Notes: a model not told the origin generated them from the letters alone. DNA of 64,000 nt from Phycomyces blakesleeanus NRRL 1555(-) (GCF_001638985.1 NW_017265156.1:434001-498000), one strand, 5' to 3'. Positions 35,570 to 47,645 are shown, counted from the stretch's first letter. Numbers and translations are program-made.

Positions 35570-37948
35570 AAACAAAATAAAAAACAAACTACATCAATTA
35601 ATTAGCTGTAGTAACTGGAATATATCAAAATTTTATTTAAATTCATAAAATTCAATATGAGAAAATACATGTCTTTTATAACATTAATGTCTTGGTACTC
35701 AATATACTTTGTCTGTCAAATGATTTTTAAAGCCTGTAATATAAAAATGCTTGTAGGTAATGATGATTACTTCTTAAATACACCCAAATCGATTTTTTTG
35801 TGCACAGTCTGTGTAAATACAATGAGCACGTTTACTTGTGTATACACCTCGCCACGACTTTTCTGTCTTTCTTTCAGACACGCATTTTTTATACCTTTCC
35901 ATCTCTCTCATTCCAATGCATCTCCTTTACAATCTCCATGCAGATTAGCCAAATTCAGTTATAAGTTTCACGCCATTGCTATTCTCAAAAATTATTTTGA
36001 GTTTTCTTAATGAACTTTATAGATAAAAACGACCCATAAAATCAAACACGGTAATCAACACAACGATAAGAATACCCATATTATATTATTTTATATTAAT
36101 CTTCAGATTTATTTAACTAGATTAATTTTTCTTATTAATGAGACTTCCTAATTACAACATTAACCTCTTCAATCAAGTAAAAAAAAAGTTTGAACGCGTA
36201 TTTTTTTATTAGTCAACAACAGTTTAAAAAATATTTTATTTATTTATTAAAGATATACATAAAGAAGCTATTTTATTTTATATGATTTCACTTAATGTTT
36301 TTTTACATGAGTAAAAAAATAAAAAGCATGACACCAAGTTCTTTGTCCCCGCATTACGCGGCTCAATCTCCCTCAGGACGTAAACCTGACTTGGTAGCGA
36401 AGGAGGTGTGGGAATGGTGTTAATCCGTGGCGTAAGACAACAACCGGGTTCATCCCAACTGCCCTATCTCATCACTGAGAAGGGCCTGCGAACGTACCAG
36501 AGAAACCTACCACAAAGTAGCAGGGTCCAGCGTGTTCGACTACCAAGCAACACCGTCAGTTCCAAAGAGCTTCGAACAAGGATTTCATGAAGAGTCGGCA
36601 GTAAACTCCACTTCCTCCCCGTCCTCCACTCAATAAACTTTCATGATGCTAACTCGGCGGCAGCTTTTTTTAAACATTGCTCGTCGCCATTGTTTCAGAA
36701 ATTATACAATTAAATTCACAATTCAGAACAATGTTGATCTGCGCCTCTAAGAATTAACCAAGAAGCTAGAGACGACGCACTTCCGCTTTTTCCTGCACAG
36801 AATGGAAAAAGAATGTCTCCCAATCGACCCATAGGTAGCGCGTCAAACTCAACTACAGGCAATCAGGGGGTACCCGTCTCCAGAGTATAAAAAAAGCTAA
36901 AGAGAAGAAAACCGTGTCGGTTGAATGGGCTTTATTTTGATATACCCGCAGTCTGCGACTAAAGTTTGGGACTGCGCTTTTTTTTGCCAGGGGTGTTTTT
37001 TGCCTCCCACGTCAGAGCAGTGACATAGCTGTATACTCTTTTTTAGTAGGATTGTGTAACTATTCTATGACAGTAGTAGAAGCTTATAAAATTTAACTAA
37101 AACATTTGTGCAAAATATCTTTGCAAAGTAAAGTGAAGCAAAGAAGTAAAGAAGTAAAAAGAGTAACGAATGGTTTAGTTTTAATCGGTATAGCAATAAC
37201 TCTTAAAATGGAGTACAATTTTCTATAACGGCGATTCGTAGGTTACTCTAAACTGGTCTGTGCGCTTTTTATTCAACTGTACCAAGATATTTGTTTTTCT
37301 TTTGCTTGTATAAGTAGACACACAAAGAGCCCATTAGCCACTAGGAAATAACGCAATATGTATATGTACGTATTATCTGGATTCCAACACAATATTATAG
37401 GTGGCGGGATCTTGAATTCAATGTTGAGTTTTATTGAAATGAGGTTATACTGATAGTTAAAAGTATCAAGATGATTTCCCATAAGAATTAGATTACCATA
37501 AGATGTTTGAAGATTATGGTGTTTAACATGATAGGCGTTCCCAAAATTTTACTTTTTAAGAGCTCTAGATACTGATAGTAGGTATATATAAGTAAAAGGG
37601 AAAGTAATTAGAAAATGAATACTACTGAAAAGATCGAAGTTTATCCTTTTATTAGGTGTAATTGTCACTGACAAGCTAGCTATTCCAGACTATTTAATAT
37701 AAGCTAAATATCCCAGAAATGAATAAAATTTATACTAAAGGTATGTCTAAAGTACAAAACTTTTAGGTCTACTCTTTTTCTTTGAAATACTATTGAGACA
37801 TCATTATTACGGGGAAAGATTGCCAGAAATATAACAATTTTTTAAAATTCAGGCAACAAAGTCAATAGCCAATATTCACTTCATCTTGTTTCAAACAAGA
37901 GAACACAAAAATAATAGTAAGTTATGCATACAAAGAGTCGATGTCTTT
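35570..37948. other. Region between the two solo LTRs, with a GC-rich island
   Basis: Most is AT-rich and gene-free. A GC-rich, non-random block at 36340-36610 and a further one to about 37020 stand out. An 60-codon ORF (36408-36590, VQRVRLPSNTVSSKEL) may be chance. At 36951-36978 the words GCAGTC and GACTGC flank a short spacer, resembling transposon ends. I cannot name the source; a decayed repeat is most likely. Confidence 0.35.
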
Positions 37949-38230
37949 TGAGGTGTTCGGAATTGTTTATGGGTTAGTATCTCAATATTGAGAAAAGTAA
38001 ATACTGTGAGAGTGTTGTTTATTAAAGAGACAAAATAATATTGTTTATATCTGTTACTATTAAAATCCCTGTTGTGTAATGGTTGGTTTACACTGTATGA
38101 GTGTGTAGTGTACGTGTGCCTGGTGTGTAACAGTTCCGGAAATTGTTAGCTTGCCAGGTTCATTAGCAAGAAGGAACCAGTGTTTGGTCGTGGAGTTTGT
38201 TCTTCACTCAATTGTGGTGTGTATACCACA
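37949..38230 (-). mobile_element. Solo LTR, 282 bp, inverted relative copy
   Basis: On the minus strand it begins TGTGGTATAC (38230 downward) and ends AACACCTCA (37949). It is homologous along its whole length to 35268-35564. The flanks (TCTTT left, CCGAG right) do not match, so a target duplication is missing, which suggests inter-element recombination or later rearrangement. Confidence 0.7.
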
Positions 38231-38255
38231 CCGAGAATTATTTATAGAGACGTTT

Positions 38256-38805
38256 AGCTTTTAATCATTGACGCTTAGAGTATCCCAAAATATGTTCGAT
38301 TGAATTCGGATTCAAACCTTTTTGGTAGCCAGTAGTCAATGTGTTGAATTTCTTCGCAAATTTCCTATTATGTCGTGCAAGACCCAGTATAGTAGTCAGC
38401 CCTATCTTCTTGTAATGTGAGTAGGGTAACAACTTCATTATTGTGTGTGCGTTTTTTTACCGAATGATAAGGTACATATATATACCAATAGTTAGCACAG
38501 CTATCTTGGTCTACGAACCCTTCAAGAAATAATCCCACATCATCATGAATTTTTTTCCATATTTTTCTGCTGTAAGATTAGACAGTTCCTGATGCCTTTT
38601 CTTTTTACTTGAGAATTACATATGAGCCGTAATTACTACCGCTTACTATGAACCTCAATTTATCCGACGATACAACCTTACTTTAGCTCTCAAAGTCGAC
38701 GCTGACACTAGCTTTGGCATAACATGGTCGATTTTTTTTCTGCTCACGGGTTGAATTTTGCTCGCGAATGGGGGGATGTAAGAGCCAGATCCTTTTTTGC
38801 TTTAA
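38256..38805 (-). pseudogene. Dead Tc1-like transposase
   Basis: Reading the minus strand through several frames and stops gives the order of blocks of a Tc1 transposase: VVSSDKLRF (for the first catalytic Asp, V-F-S-D-E), GSNYGSYV, KYG-like IWKKIHDDVGLFLEG (for the W-G block), FVDQDS, LQEDRADYYTGS (second Asp) and WLPKRFESEFNRT (for WPAQSPDLNP). Stops and frame changes interrupt it throughout. No terminal repeats were located. Confidence 0.5.
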
Positions 38806-39627
38806 GCTATAAGATAACGGTATTTCTACATAATATGACTCTGAAAGTTTTTACATTCTTTCGGTAATATACATAACCTTCAAAAGGGTCACGTCTCACA
38901 CTCAAACAGAATTTTAAATAATATATAAGTTCACGTTTCTTTTGGTCTTCCAGGTCAGGATTTTGGTTTTATAGATCCAATTAATATCACCACACCCAAG
39001 CTCTAATAGCTTTTTTTCTAGGATATAGACTTTTAGTTCCTTTATGTTTTGATGACATGAGTGATTGAGTTGGAAGAAAAAGGGTTTAATGAGAAATTCT
39101 ATAGTGGTACTTCATTATACTGTTTAAATCTTTGGGCAGAATATGAATCCATACCTCTTTTTAGCCATTATCAAGTGAGTATTATGACCTTATTTTCTTT
39201 CTTTCTTGATTAGAGAGTGAAATGAAATGGGTAGACCGTGTAGCCTTACATTTACAGCAATGTCACCAAGCTATAACTACCACTAAGAAAATTACACGAC
39301 CAACCAAATATTACACAAAATCTTGTGAATTCTTCCAAAAGTTTCCCGCTTCCCATTGGTTTTTCTGTTTTTACAGTAAAAGGTTTGGTTTTATAATACA
39401 ATAGACAAGTTAAATTAGCTACAAGCCCTTTTAAATATAAAACAAACACACACACGCAAACCCAAACCCAAACCCAAAACCCTATATGTATTAAAATAGG
39501 AAATAATTAATTAATGGAATGAAAAGGAAAAAAAAAGTATTATTATTATTTTTTGGTATGCGAGAGAGAGAAAAGAAAAATGTTTATTTATACAAAGTAT
39601 CTAATATAATGGACGTTTATGCGGATT
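38806..39627. other. Intergenic region, no recognised gene
   Basis: AT-rich DNA with (CA)n and CCCAAA repeats (39448-39482) just before the 3' end of the methyltransferase gene. Nothing else was recognised. Confidence 0.4.
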
Positions 39628-42383
39628 TTATTCTTGGGTCTCAACTTCGGTTTCTACCACAGTTTCCACGGTGGTCTCAACCTCTGTTACTGACTCAACT
39701 GGAGATGCAGCCTTGGCTTCCACAATAGTTTCTTCTACTGTGGTCTCAATGGTTTCTATCTTGATTGTTGTGGTCTCTTCTTCCTTTTCATTTTCCTTCA
39801 TCTTCTCTTCATCTTCTGTAGGGAGTTCGATACGCTCGAATTCGATCATGAGCTCAGAATGGTCAGAGTGGGGGAAAAGGTCTATAGAGATAGCCTTGGT
39901 AGGTTTGAAAGGAACACCCTTGAATCGGTTTGACTGAGGGCGGCACAAACTAAAAAAGACAAAATAACATGGTACGTTATTATTATTAGTTTACAATGTT
40001 TTTTTTTTTACTTCCAAGAAAGAGAGGTAGATAGGTAGATAGGTAAGTAAGTAAGTAGGTAAGTGTAACTTACGCAGTAAAGTTTGCCATGGCTTGTTTA
40101 GCATCACAACTAATGAAAATAACTTTGTTGATTTTTGAAGATTCACGGACAGCACGGATGACAGAAGCATGAACACCATTTCTACACAAACCATAACCAT
40201 GTTAACATTTGTAAATGATACCCCAATTCTTCGCACGAGTATTATCTTGTTGCTTATTATTTCATCATCTTTGTTTTTTTACCTAGGAGGATCTAAGATA
40301 GCAACAACCTCTTCGTTGGTAGCATTTGTGACGATATCAATTCTATCTTCGACCTTGCTTGCGAAATACTCAACATTGGTAATATCTAAATACAACATAT
40401 GTTAAGTCAGCAAATCGTATATATTATTATTATTATTATTTCTCTCTCTCTCTCTCTCTTCCCTTCTTCTCCTTCTTCAATCTTGACCTAAGAGTACTTA
40501 CTGTTTCTCTCTGCATTTGCCTTGGCATCGACAATTGCCTCTGGGACCATCTCGATACCCACAACACGGTCAACGGACTTGGCCATGGTGATACCGATCG
40601 TTCCTGTACCACAGCAAAGATCCAAAAGAGTGGTCTTTTTAGTCTTGTCAATGTTGCACCATTCGGCACATTTGGCATACAAGAGCTCTGTGGCGGGGGT
40701 GTTGACTTGGAAAAATGCACTGCTGGAAATACGGAAGCGACAGCCCAAAAGCTCTTCATATACATAGCCATCACCTGTCAAGACCTCAGTGGGAGCCTTG
40801 TCGGTGATACCGTTAGCATCGCCATTCCAGATCTGGAACAACAAGGTTGTAACCACAATCTTCTCATCCTCGGGCTTATCCTTAAAACTGTCCCAGTAGG
40901 CAATCAAATTGGCCTTTTCAGCCTCGACCTGCTCGGGTTTCAAATCTTCAGATCTCATCTGAACAACGACCATATTGTCTCCAGTTCGCTGTGTTTTGGT
41001 CATCAGGGTACGCCAGACACCGGTCTTGGTAGACCGGTCATAGACATCGTATTCGGAGGCACGGACATAATCACCCATGGCCTTTGCGATGCGCTTGGCG
41101 GTTGTAGATACGTTAAGACATTCACTTGGCTCGAGTACGGCGGTAATTCCAGCACGGTAAAGACCCAACAAGAATCCTACAGTTCTTCTGCCATCAAGAT
41201 CCTTTCCAATTGTGAATTCGCACTTTGTACGGTAGCCGTTGATTTCAGGAGAAGGAATGATGCTTGAAATAGGACAAGGCAAAGCTCCACTAAAGATAAA
41301 CAAGTAAAAGAACGGAAAGAAAGAGAGGGAAAATGTCAGATGATTATTATTATCATTAAAAGTATTACCATTGGATTAAAGCAAATAAGTAAACAAATGA
41401 ATGAATGTGAGAACTTACGGTTGACGGGCCCACTCAATCTCTTTTCTACCCTTTTCTGTGATATCTTTGAGGTTTGCTATTGTTCTCTTGAGTGTAGAGA
41501 GATGCTTGATACCAACACGCTCCTTTTGTTGTAACTGTTTCTCGTAAGGAACTCTATAGGAAAGGAAAATGGGGTGAGGTAAGGTGAGGTGAGGTGAGGT
41601 GAGTAAAGTAAATAAATGTAAGTTGCAAGTGAATTTATCGGAAAAAATAATATTTGAAAAATCATCTACTATTTATCTATTTATCTGACCCAGATTTTGT
41701 GTATGTGCAGCTCTCTGCCTTATTTTTGGAGGGGAGAATAAATGAGATTTGCTCTTACTTGTGCAAGGGAGTGACCTGATCAGCAAGCTTTTCTGAGGGT
41801 GTACGAGTATCATTGGCTTCCTCTTCCTTTTGTTTCTTTTCAGAAGCCTTTGACATGAATCTCTTTCTATAAGAATCTTCGGTGGCTATGACAACCTCTG
41901 CTTCAAGGATATCTTTCTTGAACTTTTGACCATCCAGTTGCTCTTTAGCCTTCTCTGCCTCTTCCTTGGTCTGAATAATATGTTGTATTGTGTGTGTGTG
42001 TATAAGTTGACTGATGATATTCAGGCTTGTTTTTTTGTTTTGTTTTCTTTTGTTACACATCAAAACACACTCACGTTGAAAGAGATGTAAGCATAGTTCC
42101 ACTCAGGAGCTTTTTTAAAGCGAGGGTATCCCAGTTTGGTGAGGAACTTCTTTGTGCCAGCCACGTCTCTAACAGGGAGGTTGTTGACTTTGACACGGTA
42201 GATAAGAGTGGGCTCAACAGCCACGGTGGCAGGCTGAGCTTCAGGGTTTGTATCTGCTACGGTGGTTTCTTCCATCTTGAGTTTCTTGGTCTGGTGTTCT
42301 AGGGACTGGTCGTCTTGGTCCTCCTCAAGGGATCGCTTCTTGGGAAAGACTGAGTTCAAGAGAGAACGGGCGTACGCGAACAT
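39628..42383 (-). CDS. TRM2: tRNA (uracil-5-)-methyltransferase, TRM2/TRMT2A type
   Basis: Seven in-phase exons: 42383-42075, 41970-41759, 41553-41419, 41289-40502, 40385-40283, 40181-40074 and 39949-39628; 658 aa. The enzyme makes m5U54 (ribothymidine) in tRNA using SAM. An RRM-like N-terminal domain (LIYRVKVNNLPV ... WNYAYISFN, about 60-110) precedes the methyltransferase core with FFQVNTPATE, SAM motif LDLCCGTGTIG, ILDPPR, the nucleophile motif FISCDAK (Cys) and the terminal general-base Glu in FPHSDHSELMIEFE. The RRM points to the TRMT2A branch. The last 60 residues are a low-complexity Glu/Thr/Val tail not expected of the family. The start is the ATG at 42383. Confidence 0.92.
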
Positions 42384-43204
42384 CAAAAAATATTAACAAA
42401 TAATAATAAAAATATAAAAAATAAAAATATAAAAAAAAGGAAAGAATAAGCGAGCGACTTGTCACTCTAATAAAATATGGAAAAAATAAATAAATAAAAT
42501 AAACAGACACAATCTAATTTTTTTTTTGAGAAAAAAAAATAAATGTTTAACAGCCAATCATATAGTCTAAAAGGTTGGGGTTACTGAACTACGAAAATGA
42601 ACTCCATTCATTTGAGCAAAAAAAAAAATCGTCTCTGTGTAGCAGAATAAAAGCGGATAATTCATCGGAGGCTACAATAGCAGCAGCAGCAATACCAGTA
42701 ACAATAGTAGTGATAACCATAGTAACAATGGTAAAGTTAGAGGTTAAGGTAGCAAGGGACATCAGTAGTACTGGTGGTAGTGGTAATGGTAGTGGTAGAG
42801 AGAATATATATATATATGTGTGTGTGTGTGAGAGATTAATATACTGGTGTGGGCGGGTGGATATTGAGAAAAAAAAATCTGATTAAAAGATCTATTATTC
42901 AAACTAAACTCTCTAGACAAAGCCGAATCCAAAATATAACCCCAAATGAAAATGATATTGATTCAGACAAATAACTGTTAAAAGTCAAAGGTATTCCCAG
43001 TAGCCAGTGATTAATATGAACTTTTATCACTACTTGAAATTAAAAGACTAAAGCCACAAGACAAGATAAACTACTATAATATTTTGTTAACAAGAATTTA
43101 TAGTTCATTTTAATAAGCCAAAATGCAAGATGCAAAATGCAAAATGCAAAATACAAAAAATAACAAACAACAACAACCAGATCATCTACACACATACACA
43201 CCCA

Positions 43205-43240
<36 letters not shown>

Positions 43241-43831
43241 CAATTAACCAAAGGTTACACTCAATCAAGGACGTGCCTTTGTACACCATTTGATTTCTCA
43301 TGAAAAGAGTTCAAAGACCTCTAAATAAAAATTATCATGTAAGGCTTTATAAATACACACACATACACAGATATATATATATATATATATGTCTGCATAC
43401 ATATTAAAAGAGTAAAGTAAAATATATCATCGTTATTCTAGTATCTTTATTGTTTTGTACTGAGATTAACAAGACAGTACATGAAGCCTTGTTCTAATTA
43501 AAACTTTGACCGAACGAGAGAAAATAAGTCAAGCAGCTTGACACAAAATGACTCACATAAAGCTATTGATAGTCTTTGTAGATTATAAACTTGAAAAGCT
43601 CATATACTTTACTATCGACGCTTTTGTGGCCAATGCTTCTTCTTGTCCACTGTGACAAGCAAAGAAAAAAGAAAAAAAGAAAACGATTTTTGTTTTTTTG
43701 TTTTTTTTTTGAAATCAAACTCATATTGACGTCAGCAAATGAAAATCCAAAGAATAACAATAATTCATGCTTTATCTAAAAGGGATGAATGATATTTTTT
43801 CACTAGACTCGATCAAGCTTTTCCTGTAATA
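42384..43831. other. Divergent intergenic region, simple repeats
   Basis: This 1.4-kb gap separates the divergent TRM2 and IPMK genes. It holds CAG/GTA-like trinucleotide runs (42676-42800), (AT)n runs at 43208-43236 and 43373-43390, a short direct repeat of the word TGCAAAA (43129-43150) and A-rich DNA. No gene was recognised. Confidence 0.5.
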
Positions 43832-45084
43832 ATGGCCTCCACAGACACCCAGTCACTTTTAGTCAAATTCGATAATCAAGTGGCTGGTCATGACACTCTA
43901 ATGAAGATGGCCACAGACGATCTTATGGTCATCAAACCATGTGAAGCGAGAGAAGTTCAATTCTATGAAGCCTGTCATTCTCATCCTACCTTTTGTGGAT
44001 GGATTCCAGAATGTTACGGTACTTTACGATCCTCGACGGCATCCGAACTCCATCTATTGGAAACCAGCCAGGACAGTGTCACACCTATTATACCAACAGC
44101 TGAAGAACAACCTGATGCCAAACTTCCCGATGATATCCTTTCCCTTGCTTTAATTGCTCATGTCAATCAACCATCATATCCATCCATTTATCCTTGACTA
44201 TCTTTTTCTTTTCTTTTTCTTTTTCTGTCTCTTTGTCTCTCTGTCTCTCTGCCTGTCTCTCTCTACACCATGTATGTCTAGAAAACATTCTCCGCGGATT
44301 TGTTCGTCCCTGTGTTCTTGATCTCAAGATGGGAAAAAATCTATTTGATCATCTTGCCGATGAGACAAAGATTGATAAGATGAAACTAAATGCAAAAGAT
44401 ACCACAATTGAGTCCATGGCCATGAGAATTTCAGGCATGAAGGTAATATCTATATACATAATAGTTTATAATATCCTTTAAATTATGCTTGATTTGCATG
44501 ATTAATTTGTATTATTATATTTATATTTATATTTATATTTAACAAACAAACAAAAAAAGGTGTATGATACTACTCAATGTGTCTATCGTACATACAAAAA
44601 AGACTTTGGCAGATCCTTTACTAAGGAGGATATTATCAATGGGTTCCTAGCCTTCTTCTTTCCTTCATCTACCTATGGATCAATGGGCAAGCAAGAGACA
44701 ATAGACGACAAAGAAGGAAATCCTACCCAACGCCTACCAGCAAAAAAAATTCGCTGGATTATCGAGAGTTTTCGGGATGATCTTGTGGATATGAGAGAGT
44801 GGATTGCCAAAACACCGTCTTTGGAACTAATTGGATCTTCTCTCTTATTTGTTTATGAAGGTGACAGAGAAACGGTTGATGCTGTCTGGAAAAGAATGTT
44901 AGAGGATGATGAGCCAGCTGAGGAAAATGAGCCCATCTTGTGCGATGTTCGGCTAATTGATTTTGCTCATTCACGATGGGACTCTCAGCAGACAAAACAA
45001 GATCCAGGGCTTTTAGAAGGTTTCGATAATGCGATCCTTTTGCTCAATCAGTGTATGGAAGTGCAGAAGTCAGAGAAACTCTAA
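43832..45084 (+). CDS. IPMK: Inositol polyphosphate multikinase (IPMK/Arg82 family)
   Basis: Proposed exons 43832-44132, 44267-44442 and 44560-45084 encode 333 aa. The protein phosphorylates inositol phosphates (IP3 to IP5) in nucleus and cytoplasm. The family motif PxxxDxKxG is PCVLDLKMG; also present are the N-terminal VAGHDTLMK and FYEACHSHPTFCGWIPECYG, MRISGMKVYD, the substrate motif SSLLFVYEG and IDFAHS near the C-terminus. Intron 1 cannot be a normal GT-AG intron: the only GT (44162) leaves the wrong phase. An AT-type donor ATATCCTTT at 44133 with an AC (44265-44266) or AG (44280-44281) acceptor restores phase. The AC option also keeps the family-typical CLENIL before GFVRP. Intron 2 is ordinary. 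Confidence 0.88.
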
Positions 45085-45323
45085 AGTTAGAAATAGACAC
45101 ACACAAAAACGGATAGCCATGTTATATCTATTTCTTTTCTTTTATTATGTTATTTTATTTTTACCTTGTTAATTATTTACTCCAAATTATCAAGGATGTG
45201 TGTAATATTGTATTAAGAATATATATGAAAAAGGGGAGATAAATTGAATAAAGGATTATAGGCTTAATGCTTTGTATATTTGTATGTATGAAATAAAGAA
45301 GAATAAAAATGTTAAGGATATAT
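45085..45323. other. Convergent 3' regions of IPMK and OMA1
   Basis: A 239-bp AT-rich spacer between two convergent genes. AATAAA-like words are present (about 45248, 45290). Confidence 0.5.
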
Positions 45324-47046
45324 TTAAATTGTGCTAGCTGTAACTGGTGTTGACCACCACCAAAAAAGACCGTTAACTTTAGACTTTAACTTTTGCATCA
45401 AACTTTCAGTTTGTATAGTGATTAGCTCCTCTTCTTTTCGGAACTGGCTAAGGATATATGCCTTAGGCTGACCATTGATCTTGATAGACTCTTCATATAT
45501 CGCAATAGCTTCATCCATGTGCTCTTTCATGTATGTAACCCGGTCTTCACTTGCGGGATGGGTCTCTCCAAACCAAGCACTCAACAGGGATTCCGATAAA
45601 TCCTCAAAAGTCTCGGGTGGGTCAGCATGCAGACTCTCGGTCGATGTTCCTTCCTTATTATCACCATCTTCTACAGTTTTTTTGATTGTCTTTTCTATAT
45701 CCGCCATTGTTGTCCAAACTTCTATAGCTGCTCTAGGATCATAGCCTGCTTTGGCAAGTAGTTTAAGACCAACCAAGTCAGCCTAACAATAGAAAAGTAG
45801 AATACATCAGGTTCTTGGTCATGTTTAATCTTTAAACTACTACTTTATAGTTACCTCTTTCTCCAGTAAACGATTATAAGATAAATTTGTATGTAGCTGT
45901 ATGTAGCCATTCAGGGTATCATTGATCTTTTGATTGACGTATCTTTTGTGGCAATGTATCGTCAATAAAAAAATAAATAAAAGAAAGTCTAATTTCAACT
46001 TACGGTCCAAATGATTCAGTCACCATCCAAAGTGCACCTCTGGTAATATCCACAAGCATAGTCAAAAACGAGACCAGCCCATTTTGCTCAACGAAATGGC
46101 GCTGAAGAGAATGGGCCATTTCATGCGAAAGAATTACAGCAATTTGATCGGTATTGAATCCATACAATTGAAGCATCAGGTCATACACAATCACGTTTGT
46201 ACCAGCACACATGGCGTTGAGGGTGCTTCCGTCCACAATAACATCGACTGTAAACTTCTTTGGTGTCTTTCCTTCTAAAGTCTCCGAATAATCACGCACT
46301 GGATCACGAATGTCATCAACAGCCACCTTGGCAAGATTTTCCATAATAGTGTCTAACCACTCGATATATTCTGAATCCTTACTGACTGTCAGACCAGATA
46401 TACTATCTAGTAAACCTCCAATTTCCTTTTTAACTTGTGCGGCCTCTTCTTCTTCCGAGAGATAAACAAAGCGTACACGATCAGTATTTGGTGCCTGTTA
46501 AATATCGCATTCATTAGAACCCACTCAAATGATATATACATATGTAGCAGTCTATTGGGCTTAAGGCAGTTTCATATATATTTGTTTGTGTTTGTGTTTG
46601 TGTTTGTGTTTACTTTGTATTACCTGATCAAGACCAACAACCAGAAGAAGTGCCACACCTATAATTGGAATTCCAGCCAATAGAGACACCACCCATTTTG
46701 CTCGACCTTTTCCAATCGAATGGGGTAAAAGGGTCATGGAAGTCTTGGAAGACAATGAAACCAGACTGACGAGTTTTCCAGATTTTAACAAGGCACCAAT
46801 CACAGCTGGCAAAGGTATGATTGGGACCTTATTACTAGGACTGGCATGAAAGGATCTGATAAATGTAGGGGTGCTGTATATCCGAGACTTTTGGGGTCTG
46901 GCTTGTATGGATAGACATCTTGGTCTTGAGGAGGTTGAGAAATGAGAGGGAAGGGAAATGCACCTTGGTGCAGTGTATCTAGGCAGCAGTAACCTGGTTG
47001 TTGATTGAACGGGGAATAAAGATTTCGATAATGTTCTTCTCCACAT
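45324..47046 (-). CDS. OMA1: OMA1-type mitochondrial M48 metalloprotease
   Basis: Four in-phase exons: 47046-46624, 46494-46004, 45942-45855 and 45782-45324; 486 aa. The N-terminus (MWRRTLSKS, then many Arg/Ser and no acids) is a mitochondrial presequence, followed by a membrane segment (LLAGIPIIGVALLLVVGL, about 120-138). The zinc site HEMAH and the downstream ligand in NRLLEKEADLVGL, then AGYDP, identify M48C/OMA1 peptidases, which act in the inner membrane on damaged or depolarised mitochondria. The GTG upstream in frame is not used; the ATG at 47046 is the first in a suitable context. Confidence 0.9.
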
Positions 47047-47160
47047 AATAAGAGCCACTGTTTCTGTTGCTGTTGGGGTATAGCGACTTTTTGGCTTTTG
47101 TTCAGATGTAAAGGGTGGTAGTTAAGACAACAGAGACAAAACAAAAATAAAAAAAAATTG

Positions 47161-47385
47161 AATATATATATATATATATAAAATCAATCAACGACAAGGC
47201 GATGCTCAGCTTCGGGAAGCTGTGTTTCAACCAGATTGTATATTTCCATTCAAGGTTGGCTTCTTCTTTTTCCATATATATTGATCTCCCATATGAGCAA
47301 GAAGTTGTCAATGTAAACAAGAAGGGAAGAGCAAGTAAATTAAGAAACGGTCCGTTCCATTTTGCCCACTGATCTTTCCAATGAC
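47161..47385 (-). CDS. Possible small membrane protein, unrecognised
   Basis: A minus-strand ORF starts MSHWKDQWAKWNGPFLNL and contains a hydrophobic stretch (LLALPFLFTLTTSC). Other frames of the same region also give short plausible C-termini (for example IWKKKKPTLNGNIQSG), so an intron may exist. It could be a small mitochondrial protein, or chance. The neighbours are OMA1 and SCC2. Confidence 0.2.
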
Positions 47386-47549
47386 TCATTTTTCTTGTTC
47401 CTAAGGAAATTCTAAATTTTGCGAGGGCTGCTCTTCCTAATTCATCCCGGTCTCTATTTTTGGACACCCGTCCAACACCCAGAAAAGGGGTAAACTTAAA
47501 TCTCAAGTGAAAAACATTATACACTCAAAATCACAGAATCGTATTACGT

Positions 47550-47645
47550 TTACGTCAGAGGCGCGTCTCTCCAAATATATTTTTTAAAACTGTCGTCCAT
47601 TTCGAAATATTAATAGGCGCGACCGGGACGCGTAATCTCGCGTTT
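47550..47645 (+). promoter_or_regulatory. MluI-box-like sites upstream of SCC2
   Basis: An ACGCGT box (47628-47633), a GCGCGT variant (47561-47566), a CGCG core at about 47638-47641 and a CRE-like TACGTCA (47551-47557) lie 90-180 bp before the SCC2 start in otherwise AT-rich DNA. ACGCGT is the MBF-bound MCB element of G1/S genes in yeasts. Its use here is inference. Confidence 0.45.

Noticed and set aside
35268..38230. 300-bp inverted repeats as ends of a 3-kb DNA transposon or DIRS element
   Set aside because: Each unit starts TG and ends CA, and the left one has its own 5-bp target duplication, so independent solo LTRs explain them better. No recombinase or transposase lies between them.
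39457..39482. CCCAAA repeats resembling telomeric DNA
   Set aside because: There are only about four irregular units next to a CA run; this is ordinary simple sequence.
40169..41267. Plus-strand ORFs opposite TRM2
   Set aside because: They lie antisense to conserved TRM2 exons, cross its introns and lack any domain.
44194..44267. Translation of the CT-repeat tract before IPMK exon 2
   Set aside because: It is open by chance (Phe/Ser/Leu codons) but has no upstream acceptor and no similarity to the family; it is more likely intron.
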